From Erwinia persicina NBRC 102418 (lineage in GTDB: Bacteria; Pseudomonadota; Gammaproteobacteria; Enterobacterales; Enterobacteriaceae), in contig NZ_BCTN01000027.1 of NCBI RefSeq assembly GCF_001571305.1, positions 1 to 46,117 on the forward strand: a stretch of 46,117 nt of DNA, written 5' to 3'. The notes under the pieces were generated by a model. That model ran no database searches, was not told where the DNA came from, and saw only the letters and a list, made by a program, of their open reading frames with translations. Numbering within the stretch: the stretch's first letter is position 1; the number at the start of each line of letters is the position of its first letter. A program made the translations under genes and the position numbers. Below, one piece after another: positions 6,539-14,731 of the stretch.

Positions 6539-7554
6539 GCGTTAAGTTATCCGCATACGTCTGGGATGGCTGCGCACTGTCCGGCATGAAGCTGACAGAG
6601 GTGGTCATCATGGCCCGTCTGGCTGACTGGTGCAACGACGAGGGAATTTGCTGGCCGAGCGTAGGGACTATTGCCCGTCAGATCGGCGCGGGTGAAAGCA
6701 CTGTCCGTACGGCTATTGGCAAGCTTCAGAAAGAGGGCTGGTTAAGCCGCCGCCAGCGCCGTCAGGGGAACCGTAACGCATCCAATGTTTATCATCTGAA
6801 CGTGGCAAAACTGCGTGAAGCGGCCAACAAAGTTCATGCGCCAGAATCTGACACCTCAAAATCTGACGCGTCGAAATCTGAGGCCTCAAATTCTGACCCA
6901 TCGAATAACTGGCGTGAAACAGGTTTTCACCCGCCAGCATCTGGGGGCGATCCGTCAGTAAATTCAAAACAAGATCCATCAGATAAAAACACTTCTGTCC
7001 AACCGCCTTCAGCGGCAGGACGGGATGACAAATTTTCTGAAGAAATACACGTAACAGACCAGGCGATTCTGGTGCTGAAGCATCTGAATCAGGTGACCGG
7101 TGCAAAATACACAACGGCTAAAACCACTCTGGAGAATATCAGGGCGCGTCTGGTTGATGGTCACACCGTCGAAGAGCTGAAAACCGTTGTTGAGTTCATG
7201 GCTAATCGCTGGCTGGGCACTGAGTGGTCAAAGCACCTGACGCCACCAACGATTTTCCATCCGGCTAAATTCCCGGCGAACCTCCTTGGAGCGCAGGCAT
7301 GGGAGAAATCAGGACGGGCAGCTGTGGCACAACGAGCGGATGCAGTGAACACGGTCGAACGTGACGATGCTTTCAAGCGGCTTGTGGCCAACCCTGGAAA
7401 ACCCCGTAACCGCATCGAGGAACTTGCTAAACGCGCAGCTGGCAAGGCTGGTCTGGGGCGGATTAACGAATCGATCGCTCGTAATTCGTGGAAAAGCATC
7501 TGGACAGAAGCGGTGAAGAACGCGGCAGAAGAAAACCAGCAGGAGTCAGCATGA
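6535..7554 (+). CDS. O-like replication initiator
   Basis: A 339-residue protein. Residues 1-90 form a winged helix-turn-helix (CWPSVGTIARQIGAGESTVR, then AIGKLQKEGWLSRRQRRQGN). Residues 100-160 are a low-complexity linker with repeated S-D/E-A-S-K-S units. Residues 175-255 match the conserved phage C-terminal domain of replication proteins (AILVLKHLNQVTGAKYTTAK, then WLGTEWSKHLTPPTIFHPAKF). The linker DNA carries four 15-bp iterons, as lambda O carries its own origin. It probably recruits host helicase; no P/DnaC-like gene follows. Start ATG overlaps the previous stop. Confidence 0.85.
   Translation: MSVKLSAYVWDGCALSGMKLTEVVIMARLADWCNDEGICWPSVGTIARQIGAGESTVRTAIGKLQKEGWLSRRQRRQGNRNASNVYHLNVAKLREAANKVHAPESDTSKSDASKSEASNSDPSNNWRETGFHPPASGGDPSVNSKQDPSDKNTSVQPPSAAGRDDKFSEEIHVTDQAILVLKHLNQVTGAKYTTAKTTLENIRARLVDGHTVEELKTVVEFMANRWLGTEWSKHLTPPTIFHPAKFPANLLGAQAWEKSGRAAVAQRADAVNTVERDDAFKRLVANPGKPRNRIEELAKRAAGKAGLGRINESIARNSWKSIWTEAVKNAAEENQQESA
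6841..6900 (+). repeat. ori: Four 15-bp iterons, candidate replication origin
   Basis: Four head-to-tail units at 6841-6855, 6856-6870, 6871-6885 and 6886-6900 share the core GAA/AAA-TCTGA in phase with the reading frame of the initiator gene (for example TCAAAATCTGACGCG and TCGAAATCTGAGGCC). An A-rich stretch follows at about 6958-6992. Iterons plus an AT-rich segment inside the O gene is the known lambda arrangement. Origin activity is inferred. Confidence 0.7.
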
Positions 7555-7997
7555 ATATTCGGGAGATGGCTATCGAGTTTGTTCGCAATAACCCTGGCTG
7601 CACTTCAACGCAGATCGCTAACGGCGCAGGCATACCGAAACGCCTGATTCAGCCGCTGATGTCGGAACTGTACGTGGAAGAAATCGTTACACGCTATGCA
7701 CTGAAAGCGCACCCGTTTTACTACCGCATGCCGCTGGAATCCGAGCGCGTCAGCCTGGGTGTGAAATACGACATGCATCGCGGTAGAGCCATTGAGCTTG
7801 AGGAAAGAGGCCTTTGGCGGCGTGCGGCACGCGAATGGTTGCTTGCTATGGATGCCACTAAAAACGATGAGGCCCGAGATAAAGCAGCAGCGCGACGTGA
7901 GCACTGCATAAGTCACGGTCAGGTTGGCATTTCATACGACACACCGGGCATCGGCGTTGTATCGGTACCTGAAATCGATCACTGGAGGGACTGGTGA
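7551..7997 (+). CDS. PerC-like phage protein with an N-terminal winged helix
   Basis: A 148-residue protein. Residues 1-60 look like a winged helix-turn-helix (NNPGCTSTQIANGAGIPKRL). Residues 75-120 contain AIELEERGLWRRAAREWLLA, the hallmark of PerC-family proteins found in many lambdoid phages and in the virulence regulator PerC. ATGA overlap with the replication gene implies coupled translation. A transcription-regulating role is possible by family, but its target is unknown. Confidence 0.75.
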   Translation: MNIREMAIEFVRNNPGCTSTQIANGAGIPKRLIQPLMSELYVEEIVTRYALKAHPFYYRMPLESERVSLGVKYDMHRGRAIELEERGLWRRAAREWLLAMDATKNDEARDKAAARREHCISHGQVGISYDTPGIGVVSVPEIDHWRDW

Positions 7998-8116
7998 TGA
8001 AGAAATTGCGGGAACACTTCACCCGGCACGAAATTTTCTATCACAGCATTCAACTCGCAAGCGTAATGATTTTTCTTCTCTGTTTGGCCCTGGTATTGGA
8101 GATGGCAAGCAAATGA
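7997..8116 (+). CDS. 39-residue membrane microprotein
   Basis: A short frame from ATG at 7997 to TGA at 8116 with GGAGGGA upstream. It begins one base inside the previous stop and ends with an ATGA overlap with the next gene, so it fills the gap exactly. Residues 18-35 (IQLASVMIFLLCLALVLE) form one hydrophobic helix after a basic N-terminus, indicating an inner-membrane protein. The tight coupling on both sides supports a real gene. Function unknown. Confidence 0.7.
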   Translation: MKKLREHFTRHEIFYHSIQLASVMIFLLCLALVLEMASK

Positions 8117-9399
8117 CTTCACTTTCAGTAGTACACAAAAACCGCGATGAATCTGCAACTGATATCGTCCCACGCAAAACCTACTTCGCAGGGCTGAAAG
8201 AGTTCTATGTAGAGCCCGGCTATAACGTTCGCGACATCGATCAGGCGCATGTTGAAGAGTTCCGTGATGCTTTCATTCTTGGTGAAGAAGTCCCGGCACT
8301 GGTGGTTCAGGTCACAGAGCAGGGCTTAAAAATCATCGACGGCCACCATCGTTACTACGGTGCATTGCTGGCGACTGAAGCAGGCACTGAAGTGGCTCGT
8401 CTGGAATGCAAAGACGCCAAAGGCACAGAAGCTGATCGCATTGCACTGATGGTCACCAGTTCCCAAGGACGATCACTGCTGCCGTTGGAGCGTGCAGGTG
8501 CATATCAGCGCCTGATGAATCAGGGCTGGACCGAAGCCGAAATTGCGAAAAAAGTAAAACGTTCTGTGGCCGACATTGAGCATCACCTCCAGTTACTTGA
8601 AGTAGGCGATACGCTGATCGGTATGGTGCGTTCCGGGGAAGTGGCAGCAACAACGGCAGTATCATTGTCACGTGAACACGGTACTAAAGCTGGGGCAGTA
8701 GCAGAGGAGAAGATGGCTGAGGCTAAAGCCGCTGGCAAAAAGAAACTGACCAAAGCCGCTGCTATACCGCAGTTTAACGCAGCTAAGGCCCGCCGCCTGG
8801 TGGAACTGATGGCCGCATTCGAATTCAGTGATGATGGCTACATGGCACCGGATGAAATTTATCTGGAGGCAATGGGCATTCTGGCTGAGTACCGCGAGAA
8901 GCATGGTGTACCGGCACAGGCCAGCGCAGAGGGCGAAACGCTGGAAACAAAACTGCCACTTCTGAAAGAAGACATCATCAGCCATAGCGGTGTTGAGGCC
9001 TGGGCATGTGCTGCGGCCGCTTTCGGCGACAAAGCAGAGTTCACCTTCAGCGAATCGAAGTACGCGCACAGCTGGGCGTCGGACTCACTTGAGCAACCAG
9101 AGTTTGTTGTTGTCCCCGCTGACACTATCCGCAAGGCCGTTGAGCTGGTGGCCGCGTATTCCTCGACTGATGAACTGCGGACATTTGTTGATAAGCATTA
9201 TGCAGATGAAGCGACACGGGAAGACATGTTCCAGCGCTTAAGTCAGGTATACGAAGAAAACCGCAACTTCGCCCCAACAGCGTCAGATTTCCTGAGATTG
9301 CTGAATTGCACGCTGAGTTCTACCTGGGCAAATGTCAGAGAGTTACGCGCAGCAGTAAAGTCGGCCATCAAAGAGCTATCACCAGAGGTGGCCGGATGA
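8113..9399 (+). CDS. ParB/Spo0J-like nuclease-fold protein
   Basis: A 428-residue protein. Residues 15-120 hold a ParB N-terminal domain, with IIDGHHRYYGALLA as the nucleotide-binding box. Residues 130-190 carry the ParB helix-turn-helix (GWTEAEIAKKVKRSVADIEHH cut here to its core TEAEIAKKVKRSVADI). The C-terminal half is unassigned. The ATG at 8113 lies in an ATGA overlap with the microprotein. No ParA gene is present, so plasmid-like partition is unlikely; related genes occur in integrated lambdoid phages next to DNA methyltransferases. A dispersed palindrome in this prophage is a possible binding site, untested. Confidence 0.82.
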   Translation: MTSLSVVHKNRDESATDIVPRKTYFAGLKEFYVEPGYNVRDIDQAHVEEFRDAFILGEEVPALVVQVTEQGLKIIDGHHRYYGALLATEAGTEVARLECKDAKGTEADRIALMVTSSQGRSLLPLERAGAYQRLMNQGWTEAEIAKKVKRSVADIEHHLQLLEVGDTLIGMVRSGEVAATTAVSLSREHGTKAGAVAEEKMAEAKAAGKKKLTKAAAIPQFNAAKARRLVELMAAFEFSDDGYMAPDEIYLEAMGILAEYREKHGVPAQASAEGETLETKLPLLKEDIISHSGVEAWACAAAAFGDKAEFTFSESKYAHSWASDSLEQPEFVVVPADTIRKAVELVAAYSSTDELRTFVDKHYADEATREDMFQRLSQVYEENRNFAPTASDFLRLLNCTLSSTWANVRELRAAVKSAIKELSPEVAG

Positions 9400-10022
9400 A
9401 GTACGGACTTATTTACGCTGATCCGCCGTGGCAGTACGGGAACACTATCAGTCGCGGCGCAGCTGGTAATCACTATGACACCATGACCATCACAGACCTG
9501 AAGAGGCTCCCCGTGTGGGAGCTGTCAGCCGATAATGCTGTTCTGGTGATGTGGTACACGGGGACGCATGACGAAGAGGCCAGGCAGCTTGCTGAGGCGT
9601 GGGGCTTTGACGTTCGCCAGATGTTCCTCTTCACCTGGGTTAAGTTCAATGGCAGGGCAGAGCAGCGCTTCAACGCGGCATTGGAAGAGCAGTCCATTCA
9701 TGACTTCACCGACCTGCTGGACATGCTCAACGCTGAAACCCGCATGAACCCCGGGAATTACACCCGGGGCAACCAAGAATCAGCGCTGGTGGCTGTCCGG
9801 GGAACGGGACTGGAACGCGCCAGCAGATCGGTGAAGCAGGTGATCTATTCTTGCCAGGGTGAGCACAGCACTAAGCCGGCAGAGGCACGCTACCGACTGG
9901 AGCAGCTTTATGGTGATATACCGCGCATAGAGCTGTTCGCCCGCCGCCCGTCTGAGGGATGGGATATATGGGGCAACGAGTGTGACAGCAGCATTCACCT
10001 GGTACCGGGGAGGGTTGCATGA
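9396..10022 (+). CDS. MT-A70 family DNA adenine methyltransferase
   Basis: A 208-residue enzyme with the catalytic DPPW motif at residues 9-12 (MKYGLIYADPPWQYG), followed by the SAM-binding core (LSADNAVLVMWYTG). C-terminal EARYRLEQLYGDIPRIELFARR is typical of phage MT-A70 proteins, which methylate adenine at N6, usually in DNA to evade restriction. ATGA overlap with the ParB-like gene. Target sequence unknown. Confidence 0.9.
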   Translation: MKYGLIYADPPWQYGNTISRGAAGNHYDTMTITDLKRLPVWELSADNAVLVMWYTGTHDEEARQLAEAWGFDVRQMFLFTWVKFNGRAEQRFNAALEEQSIHDFTDLLDMLNAETRMNPGNYTRGNQESALVAVRGTGLERASRSVKQVIYSCQGEHSTKPAEARYRLEQLYGDIPRIELFARRPSEGWDIWGNECDSSIHLVPGRVA

Positions 10023-10777
10023 TCCATTACCACGGCGGTCCTATCTATCCTGAGCAGTGCGCGGTAAGAGCCTGGTCAGCCCGGCACGCATTTATTTCTT
10101 ATGCAAGACCCGAACAGATTGAACTGGCATCAGAACTAAGCCAGTCATTTTCACTGGATAACGGGGCATTCAGCACCTGGAAAAAAGCAGGGAAAAACTG
10201 TATCGACTGGTCCGGCTATTACGAATTCGTAGATAAGTGGAAGAATCATCCAGGAATGGATTTTGCCATTATCCCAGATGTTATTGATGGCGGCGAAGCT
10301 GAGAATGATTTCCTGTTGCATCAGTGGCCGCACGGCAAATTTTGTGGTGTCCCGGTATGGCACATGAACGAATCAGAGGATCGTTTTATTCGTCTCTGTA
10401 ACGAATATCCACGGGTAGCAATTGGTTCCTGTGGTGAGTATGACGTTAAAAAGCCCCGAATGGCTGTAGCCCGTTTGAAAGACATTATGCGGCATGTTCT
10501 GGATGCGTACGGGCGGCCGATATGCAAACTTCACGGCTTACGTATGCTTAACCCTGATATTTTCACAAAAATTCCACTGGCATCAGCTGACAGCACGAAC
10601 ATCGCTCAGAACGTGGGTAAGGACAATAACTGGGCTAAAGGGAATTACCTCCCCGCGACTAAGGAAACCAGAGCTTATGTGATGGCTGAGCGCATCGAGT
10701 CCAATAACAGCACTGGCACGCTTCAATACGACCCTGTGAAAGATCGGGTGAGCATTCAACTGGCGATGGAGATTTAA
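10019..10777 (+). CDS. Hypothetical protein resembling tRNA-guanine transglycosylases (DpdA-like)
   Basis: A 252-residue protein coupled by ATGA overlap to the methyltransferase. I see several elements in the order found in the transglycosylase barrel: SLDNGAFS (residues 45-52, like the D-S-G-F motif at the first catalytic Asp), FAIIPDVIDGG, GVPVWHMNESEDRFIRL, VAIGSCGEYD (like the GGL turn), KLHGLRML and PLASADSTNIAQN (possible nucleophile Asp). DpdA proteins of this fold put 7-deazaguanines into phage or bacterial DNA. No preQ0-synthesis genes are visible here. The assignment is inference from motif order. Confidence 0.5.
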   Translation: MIHYHGGPIYPEQCAVRAWSARHAFISYARPEQIELASELSQSFSLDNGAFSTWKKAGKNCIDWSGYYEFVDKWKNHPGMDFAIIPDVIDGGEAENDFLLHQWPHGKFCGVPVWHMNESEDRFIRLCNEYPRVAIGSCGEYDVKKPRMAVARLKDIMRHVLDAYGRPICKLHGLRMLNPDIFTKIPLASADSTNIAQNVGKDNNWAKGNYLPATKETRAYVMAERIESNNSTGTLQYDPVKDRVSIQLAMEI

Positions 10778-10778
10778 C

Positions 10779-11147
10779 TTGAAACTGACATTGCCTTTCC
10801 CACCAAGCGTAAATGGCTACTGGCGTTCTACATCTCGCGGCACGCTGATCAGTGAGCGAGGTCGCAAGTACCGGGTCAATGCTATAGCTGCCGTATATGA
10901 GCAACTGCGCCGCCGCCCGCAAGCGATCAAACACGATATTGATATCCACGTCATCTTGTACCCCCCAAACCGTGCCAGGCGCGATTTAGATAACTTCCAG
11001 AAGGCGCTATTCGATGCTGTGACGCATGCTGGCGTGTGGGCTGATGACAGTCAGATTAAACGGATGCTGGTGGAGTGGGGTGATGTCACATGTCACGGTA
11101 AAGTTGAGATATTTTTAAAGCACTACGATAAAATGCCGATTGTATAA
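10779..11147 (+). CDS. rusA: RusA-type Holliday junction resolvase
   Basis: A 122-residue endonuclease of the RusA family, which cuts four-way DNA junctions during phage recombination. Typical features: PFPPSVNGYWR near the start, PNRARRDLDNFQKALFDAVT with the catalytic aspartates, and GVWADDSQI. The start is TTG at 10779, with GGAG upstream, one base after the previous stop. Near its end it contains a one-mismatch copy of the dispersed GTGACATGTCAC palindrome (11085-11096). Confidence 0.93.
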   Translation: MKLTLPFPPSVNGYWRSTSRGTLISERGRKYRVNAIAAVYEQLRRRPQAIKHDIDIHVILYPPNRARRDLDNFQKALFDAVTHAGVWADDSQIKRMLVEWGDVTCHGKVEIFLKHYDKMPIV

Positions 11148-11171
11148 AAAAGGGCTAAAAAGGGGGTTTGA

Positions 11172-12011
11172 GTGGGGACTGGCTTTAGAGTTTTACTAGT
11201 TAGTATTGGTATATGCATTTGCATTTTTTATTTTGATGCCGCTTATTTCTTAACATGGCCTTTTAAAGGCTGGCAACCTGACCGACTCGGTCAATTTGGA
11301 GATGCTTGGGGAGTACTCACATCTGTTTTTTCTGTTCTTGCTTTTTTTGGTGTGCTTTTTTCATTGAAGTCTCAAATGGAATCAGCCAAGCAAGCAGAAA
11401 AGTCAATGGAAAAACAGATCAGGAGCCTTGCCCTTCAAAACTTTGAAAGTAACTTGTTTCAGATGTTGAAAATGCATAGCAATATAATTAATGAAATAGA
11501 TATAAGTCGATTCGATTCTTCTTCGGCCACTACGAGAAAAGTAGAGAGAGGTCGTGATGGTCTTCATGTTATCTATTTAAAGTTTAAGTCTAAGTATAGA
11601 CTTTTATTGGCGAGCGATTATAAAAAAGAAGAGGATGTAAAAAAATTCATATCAAGGACATTTGAAGAAGTTTACAATGATCATCAGCAAGATTTAGGTC
11701 ATTACTTTAGGTTTCTCTATAATATTTTCAGGTACTTGGATGAGGCTGATGTTGATGAAGATAAGAAGATTCTTTATTCTAAAATAATAAGAGCGCAAAT
11801 TTCTAATTTTGAACTAATGCTTCTTTTTTACAGTTCTTTCTTCCCTCCTGGGGGTGGCTTTGTCAAGTATATTGTCAAGTATAGTTTGCTCGACAACATG
11901 CCATACAATGAGTTGGTTTACAAAAAACATGTGTGTTTGTTTAACTCGAAAGCCTTTGGGAATAGTGAGAGGTATGATGAGTTGATAAAAGAATGCGGTG
12001 TATATAATTAA
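11172..12011 (+). CDS. Putative abortive-infection membrane protein (putAbiC-like)
   Basis: A 279-residue protein with two hydrophobic helices near the N-terminus (about 6-28, and 46-66 GVLTSVFSVLAFFGVLFSL), a coiled segment (SQMESAKQAEKSMEKQIRSL), then a soluble helical domain containing QNFESNLFQMLKMHSNIINEI and LGHYFRFLYNIFRYLD. These are typical of the putative phage abortive infection family (putAbiC). The GTG start at 11172 has AGGGGG upstream. The gene is clearly more AT-rich than its flanks and sits between rusA and the KilA-N gene, as a cargo insertion would. Defence against other phages is inferred from the family. Confidence 0.75.
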   Translation: MGTGFRVLLVSIGICICIFYFDAAYFLTWPFKGWQPDRLGQFGDAWGVLTSVFSVLAFFGVLFSLKSQMESAKQAEKSMEKQIRSLALQNFESNLFQMLKMHSNIINEIDISRFDSSSATTRKVERGRDGLHVIYLKFKSKYRLLLASDYKKEEDVKKFISRTFEEVYNDHQQDLGHYFRFLYNIFRYLDEADVDEDKKILYSKIIRAQISNFELMLLFYSSFFPPGGGFVKYIVKYSLLDNMPYNELVYKKHVCLFNSKAFGNSERYDELIKECGVYN

Positions 12012-12070
12012 TATTTAATTGTTTTTATTGTTGATTTAAAATAAGGTAAATTGTATATTTGAATAGTCAC

Positions 12071-12101
12071 TTGCTTACTCGAATTGCAGTCGGGTAAGCA
12101 A
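12071..12101. promoter_or_regulatory. Hairpin in the leader of the KilA-N gene
   Basis: TTGCTTACTCGA (12071-12082) pairs with TCGGGTAAGCAA (12090-12101) with one mismatch. No T run follows, so it may act on mRNA stability or attenuation rather than as a classical terminator. Confidence 0.5.
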
Positions 12102-12119
12102 TAATAAGCGGAGACAAGT

Positions 12120-12932
12120 ATGAATCAGTTACTCGTAATTGATGGCGTTTCTGTACGCCAGGATAACTCAGGCCGCTATTGCCTGAACGATTTACACCGC
12201 GCATCTGGTGGAGAGGACAAGCATAAACCGGCTAACTTCTTCCGCCAGGACAACATCAAAGCGTTATGTGCGGAAATTGACCGTTGCTCAGATGTGAGCA
12301 TCGGGTGTATTGAGTCCATTCGCGGTGGCCCTAATCAGGGGACATACGTCAGCAAAGAGCTGGTGTACGCATATGCGATGTGGATCAGCGCTATGTTCAA
12401 CCTGAAAGTCATCAGAACCTTCGATGCTGCGATGACCGGACAAAGTAATATCCAGCGTTCTGACCAGGTACAGGCCGGGGTAATACTTCTTGAGTCAGCG
12501 GCGCGCACGCTAAACTTCTCAAATTCATCCAAGCTTGGCGCATATCAGAAGCTCCAGGAGTTCGCAGGTCTCCCAAACATGATGCCGTCATACGCGATTG
12601 ATGCGCCCTCAGATAGCGTTGATGGATCCAGCCGACCGACACTCTCACTCACAGCTCTTATTCAGCAGAACCGCGTACAGCTCAGCGTCATTGAAGCATT
12701 CAGCCGCCTGGCAGCAGCTGGCATCGTAGAAAAGATATCCCGAGCAAGCAACTCACGCCGCGCGCGCAACGGCAGGAAAGAATTCTGGTCAGTAACGTCA
12801 AAAGGCCTGCTGTTCGGTAAGAACATCACCAGCCCTAACAGCCCACGCGAGACACAGCCTCACTTTTACATCACCAAATCCCAGGAACTGATTCGCATAA
12901 TGGTTTCGGCCAGCAGTACAGCGGGGTGCTAA
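12120..12932 (+). CDS. KilA-N domain protein
   Basis: A 270-residue protein. Residues 1-105 form a KilA-N DNA-binding domain (SGRYCLNDLHRASGG, FFRQDNIKAL, then TYVSKELVYAYAMWISAMFN). Residues 120-270 are a separate C-terminal domain with a winged-helix-like stretch (QLSVIEAFSRLAAAGIVEKIS). KilA-N proteins are common phage regulators or antirepressors. GCGGAGACA precedes the ATG. It ends in a TAATG overlap with the DUF968 gene. Confidence 0.87.
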   Translation: MNQLLVIDGVSVRQDNSGRYCLNDLHRASGGEDKHKPANFFRQDNIKALCAEIDRCSDVSIGCIESIRGGPNQGTYVSKELVYAYAMWISAMFNLKVIRTFDAAMTGQSNIQRSDQVQAGVILLESAARTLNFSNSSKLGAYQKLQEFAGLPNMMPSYAIDAPSDSVDGSSRPTLSLTALIQQNRVQLSVIEAFSRLAAAGIVEKISRASNSRRARNGRKEFWSVTSKGLLFGKNITSPNSPRETQPHFYITKSQELIRIMVSASSTAGC

Positions 12933-13960
12933 TGAGAGCATTACTAAAGCCCTGCATCCAGCCCGACCTGGGCATTGTCCTGTTGCGCCCTGGCAGTGAG
13001 CTGATGTCGCTGTTCCGTTCGCGCCGGGTGCTCATCTGTACCGAGCCACATTACATGCACAGCCTGCCATCGGGGCAACTTGCAGAAGCAGAGCAACCAC
13101 TACTTGATCACCCTGGCATGCTGACGTTCTTCACACATGAACGCGTTATCAGGGCTGCCGGTGGCATTAACGTACTGGAAGAACACCTGATGCGTGTTGC
13201 TGGTGGCTGTCAGTGGAGTGGGGACTGGCATTCATCAGATCATACAACTCTGCGTACGGGGAACGGTGCAGTACGGCTTTGCTATCACTGCGATAACAAA
13301 CTAAGGGAAGTTGAACCCTCACCACCGATGCTGAATTTAGCGGCGCGTAATACCGCCCTGTGGGTAATCGACAGGGCGTGTTCTGCGTTCATGCTGCCGG
13401 AAGCACATCAGTTAACGTTACCTGAGCTGTGCTGGTGGGCCGCAACAAAGAGCGTCACCGATCTTATGCCCGAGAATGCAGCACGGCAGGTGCTGAAACT
13501 ACCGGAAGAACAGCCTTTAGCCGGTACGCTCAAGGAGTCAAGAATCAAGCCAGAGCCATCAGCAGTTCGCATTCTGGAAGAGCAGGCAAAGCAGGTGCTG
13601 GAGATGGCAATCGACCCTGAAACGCCCGAGACATTCCTGCTGCGGCCAAAGCGACGCCGCTGGAGCAATGAAAAGTATACACAGTGGGTTAAGCAGCAGC
13701 CGTGCCTGTGCTGCGGGAAACAGGCAGACGACCCGCACCACCTGATCGGATACGGCCAGGGCGGTATGGGTACTAAAGCGCATGATCTATTCGTGTTGCC
13801 GCTATGCAGAGCGCATCACGATGAACTTCATGCGGATGCACGTGCGTTTGAGGCTAAGTACGGCACACAGCCGGAGCTGATCATTCGCACTCTCGACAGA
13901 GCCCTTTCACTCGGCGTCATTGCCACGGGCAAGAAAAATAGCGGAGACAAGAATGCGTGA
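12932..13960 (+). CDS. DUF968 protein, HNH-like (recombination-associated)
   Basis: A 342-residue protein of the DUF968 family found near antiterminator Q in lambdoid phages. The N-terminal part (MRALLKPCIQPDLGIVLLRPG) is typical. The C-terminal 90 residues hold CLCCGKQADDPHHL, then LPLCRAHHDELHADARAFEAKY, a zinc-binding HNH-type nuclease core. It may process DNA during phage recombination; this is not established. The start chosen is ATG at 12932 in a TAATG overlap; GTG at 12926 is possible. It overlaps Q by 8 bases. Confidence 0.87.
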   Translation: MRALLKPCIQPDLGIVLLRPGSELMSLFRSRRVLICTEPHYMHSLPSGQLAEAEQPLLDHPGMLTFFTHERVIRAAGGINVLEEHLMRVAGGCQWSGDWHSSDHTTLRTGNGAVRLCYHCDNKLREVEPSPPMLNLAARNTALWVIDRACSAFMLPEAHQLTLPELCWWAATKSVTDLMPENAARQVLKLPEEQPLAGTLKESRIKPEPSAVRILEEQAKQVLEMAIDPETPETFLLRPKRRRWSNEKYTQWVKQQPCLCCGKQADDPHHLIGYGQGGMGTKAHDLFVLPLCRAHHDELHADARAFEAKYGTQPELIIRTLDRALSLGVIATGKKNSGDKNA

Positions 13961-14321
13961 TATGAAATATATCCTGGAGTGCTGGGGAGGCTGGGCTGCG
14001 TCAGAAGGTGCTGGCGTTGACTATTCATCAATAGCCGCCGGGTTTAAAGGCTTGCTGCCAGCTGATTCAAATCAGCGGCCATCACTGACGGATCACGATG
14101 GCATCATCATCGACAGTTGCATAGCGAAGCTGAAGAAATTTAAGCCTGAAGAGTATGAGCTGGTGGTTGCCCACTATCGCTACAACATCTCACTTAGGAC
14201 CATCGCACGCCGCCGTAATTGTTCAGACGGCACGGTCAGAAAAGAGATGCAGACAGCAGAAGGCTTTGTCGGTGGAGTGCTCTGCATGTTGGATATTGCT
14301 CTAGAAATGGAAGGCTATTAA
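13953..14321 (+). CDS. Q: Late antiterminator Q (Phage_antitermQ family)
   Basis: A 122-residue protein (MRDMKYILECWGGWAASEGA, YSSIAAGFKGLLP, then a helix-turn-helix YNISLRTIARRRNCSDGTVRK). This is the Q type of the Phage_antitermQ family, which modifies RNA polymerase at the late promoter so it reads through terminators. GCGGAGACA precedes the ATG. In this prophage a three-gene insertion separates Q from the lysis genes. The late operon downstream contains many intrinsic terminators, which fits the need for Q. Confidence 0.88.
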   Translation: MRDMKYILECWGGWAASEGAGVDYSSIAAGFKGLLPADSNQRPSLTDHDGIIIDSCIAKLKKFKPEEYELVVAHYRYNISLRTIARRRNCSDGTVRKEMQTAEGFVGGVLCMLDIALEMEGY

Positions 14322-14731
14322 ACAGACCCGTTACTATTACTCTGCGGGGCTATGCTGTATTTGCCTGAGGCGTAGTCCTGTCGTAATGTTGCTAATTGCA
14401 TTTTAGTAGCAGAGTATATTTTACGGGCTTTAGTTTTCGTATCGTCATCAGCGTAATCATCATCTATAACTGATTTTTGCTCTTTAAGATCACGGTTTAG
14501 GCCTGCTCGTAGACTTACCAGCGCATGAGGTTCCATCCATCTACAGTAGCAATATAATCCGATAAAAGAGAGTATTGAGCTGGCTATAGGAACACAAAGC
14601 GCTGCAACTTCTTGCATGTCACCATCAAGAAATCTTGTTAAACCCATCATAAGTGAGCCTAAACCGGCGGTGCTCACCACTCCATTTCTAATACTGGTCG
14701 ATGAACTCTCTGAAACACCAGCATTACTCAT
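14318..14731 (-). CDS. Membrane protein, third gene of the cargo operon
   Basis: A 137-residue protein with two hydrophobic segments (about 19-33 VVSTAGLGSLMMGL and 42-64 VAALCVPIASSILSFIGLYCY) followed by a charged cytoplasmic tail (DLKEQKSVIDDDYADDDTKTK). I do not recognise a family. Its ATG overlaps the previous stop (ATGA), so it is translated together with the gene upstream. Its end meets the end of Q. Oriented against the phage genes and AT-rich, it belongs to a lysogen-expressed cargo unit. Confidence 0.72.
   Translation of the reverse strand: MSNAGVSESSSTSIRNGVVSTAGLGSLMMGLTRFLDGDMQEVAALCVPIASSILSFIGLYCYCRWMEPHALVSLRAGLNRDLKEQKSVIDDDYADDDTKTKARKIYSATKMQLATLRQDYASGKYSIAPQSNSNGSV

Noticed and set aside
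8113..9399. Plasmid-type prophage (N15-like) because of the ParB-like gene
   Set aside because: No ParA or protelomerase is present, and int, xis, arm sites and the icd junction show integration.
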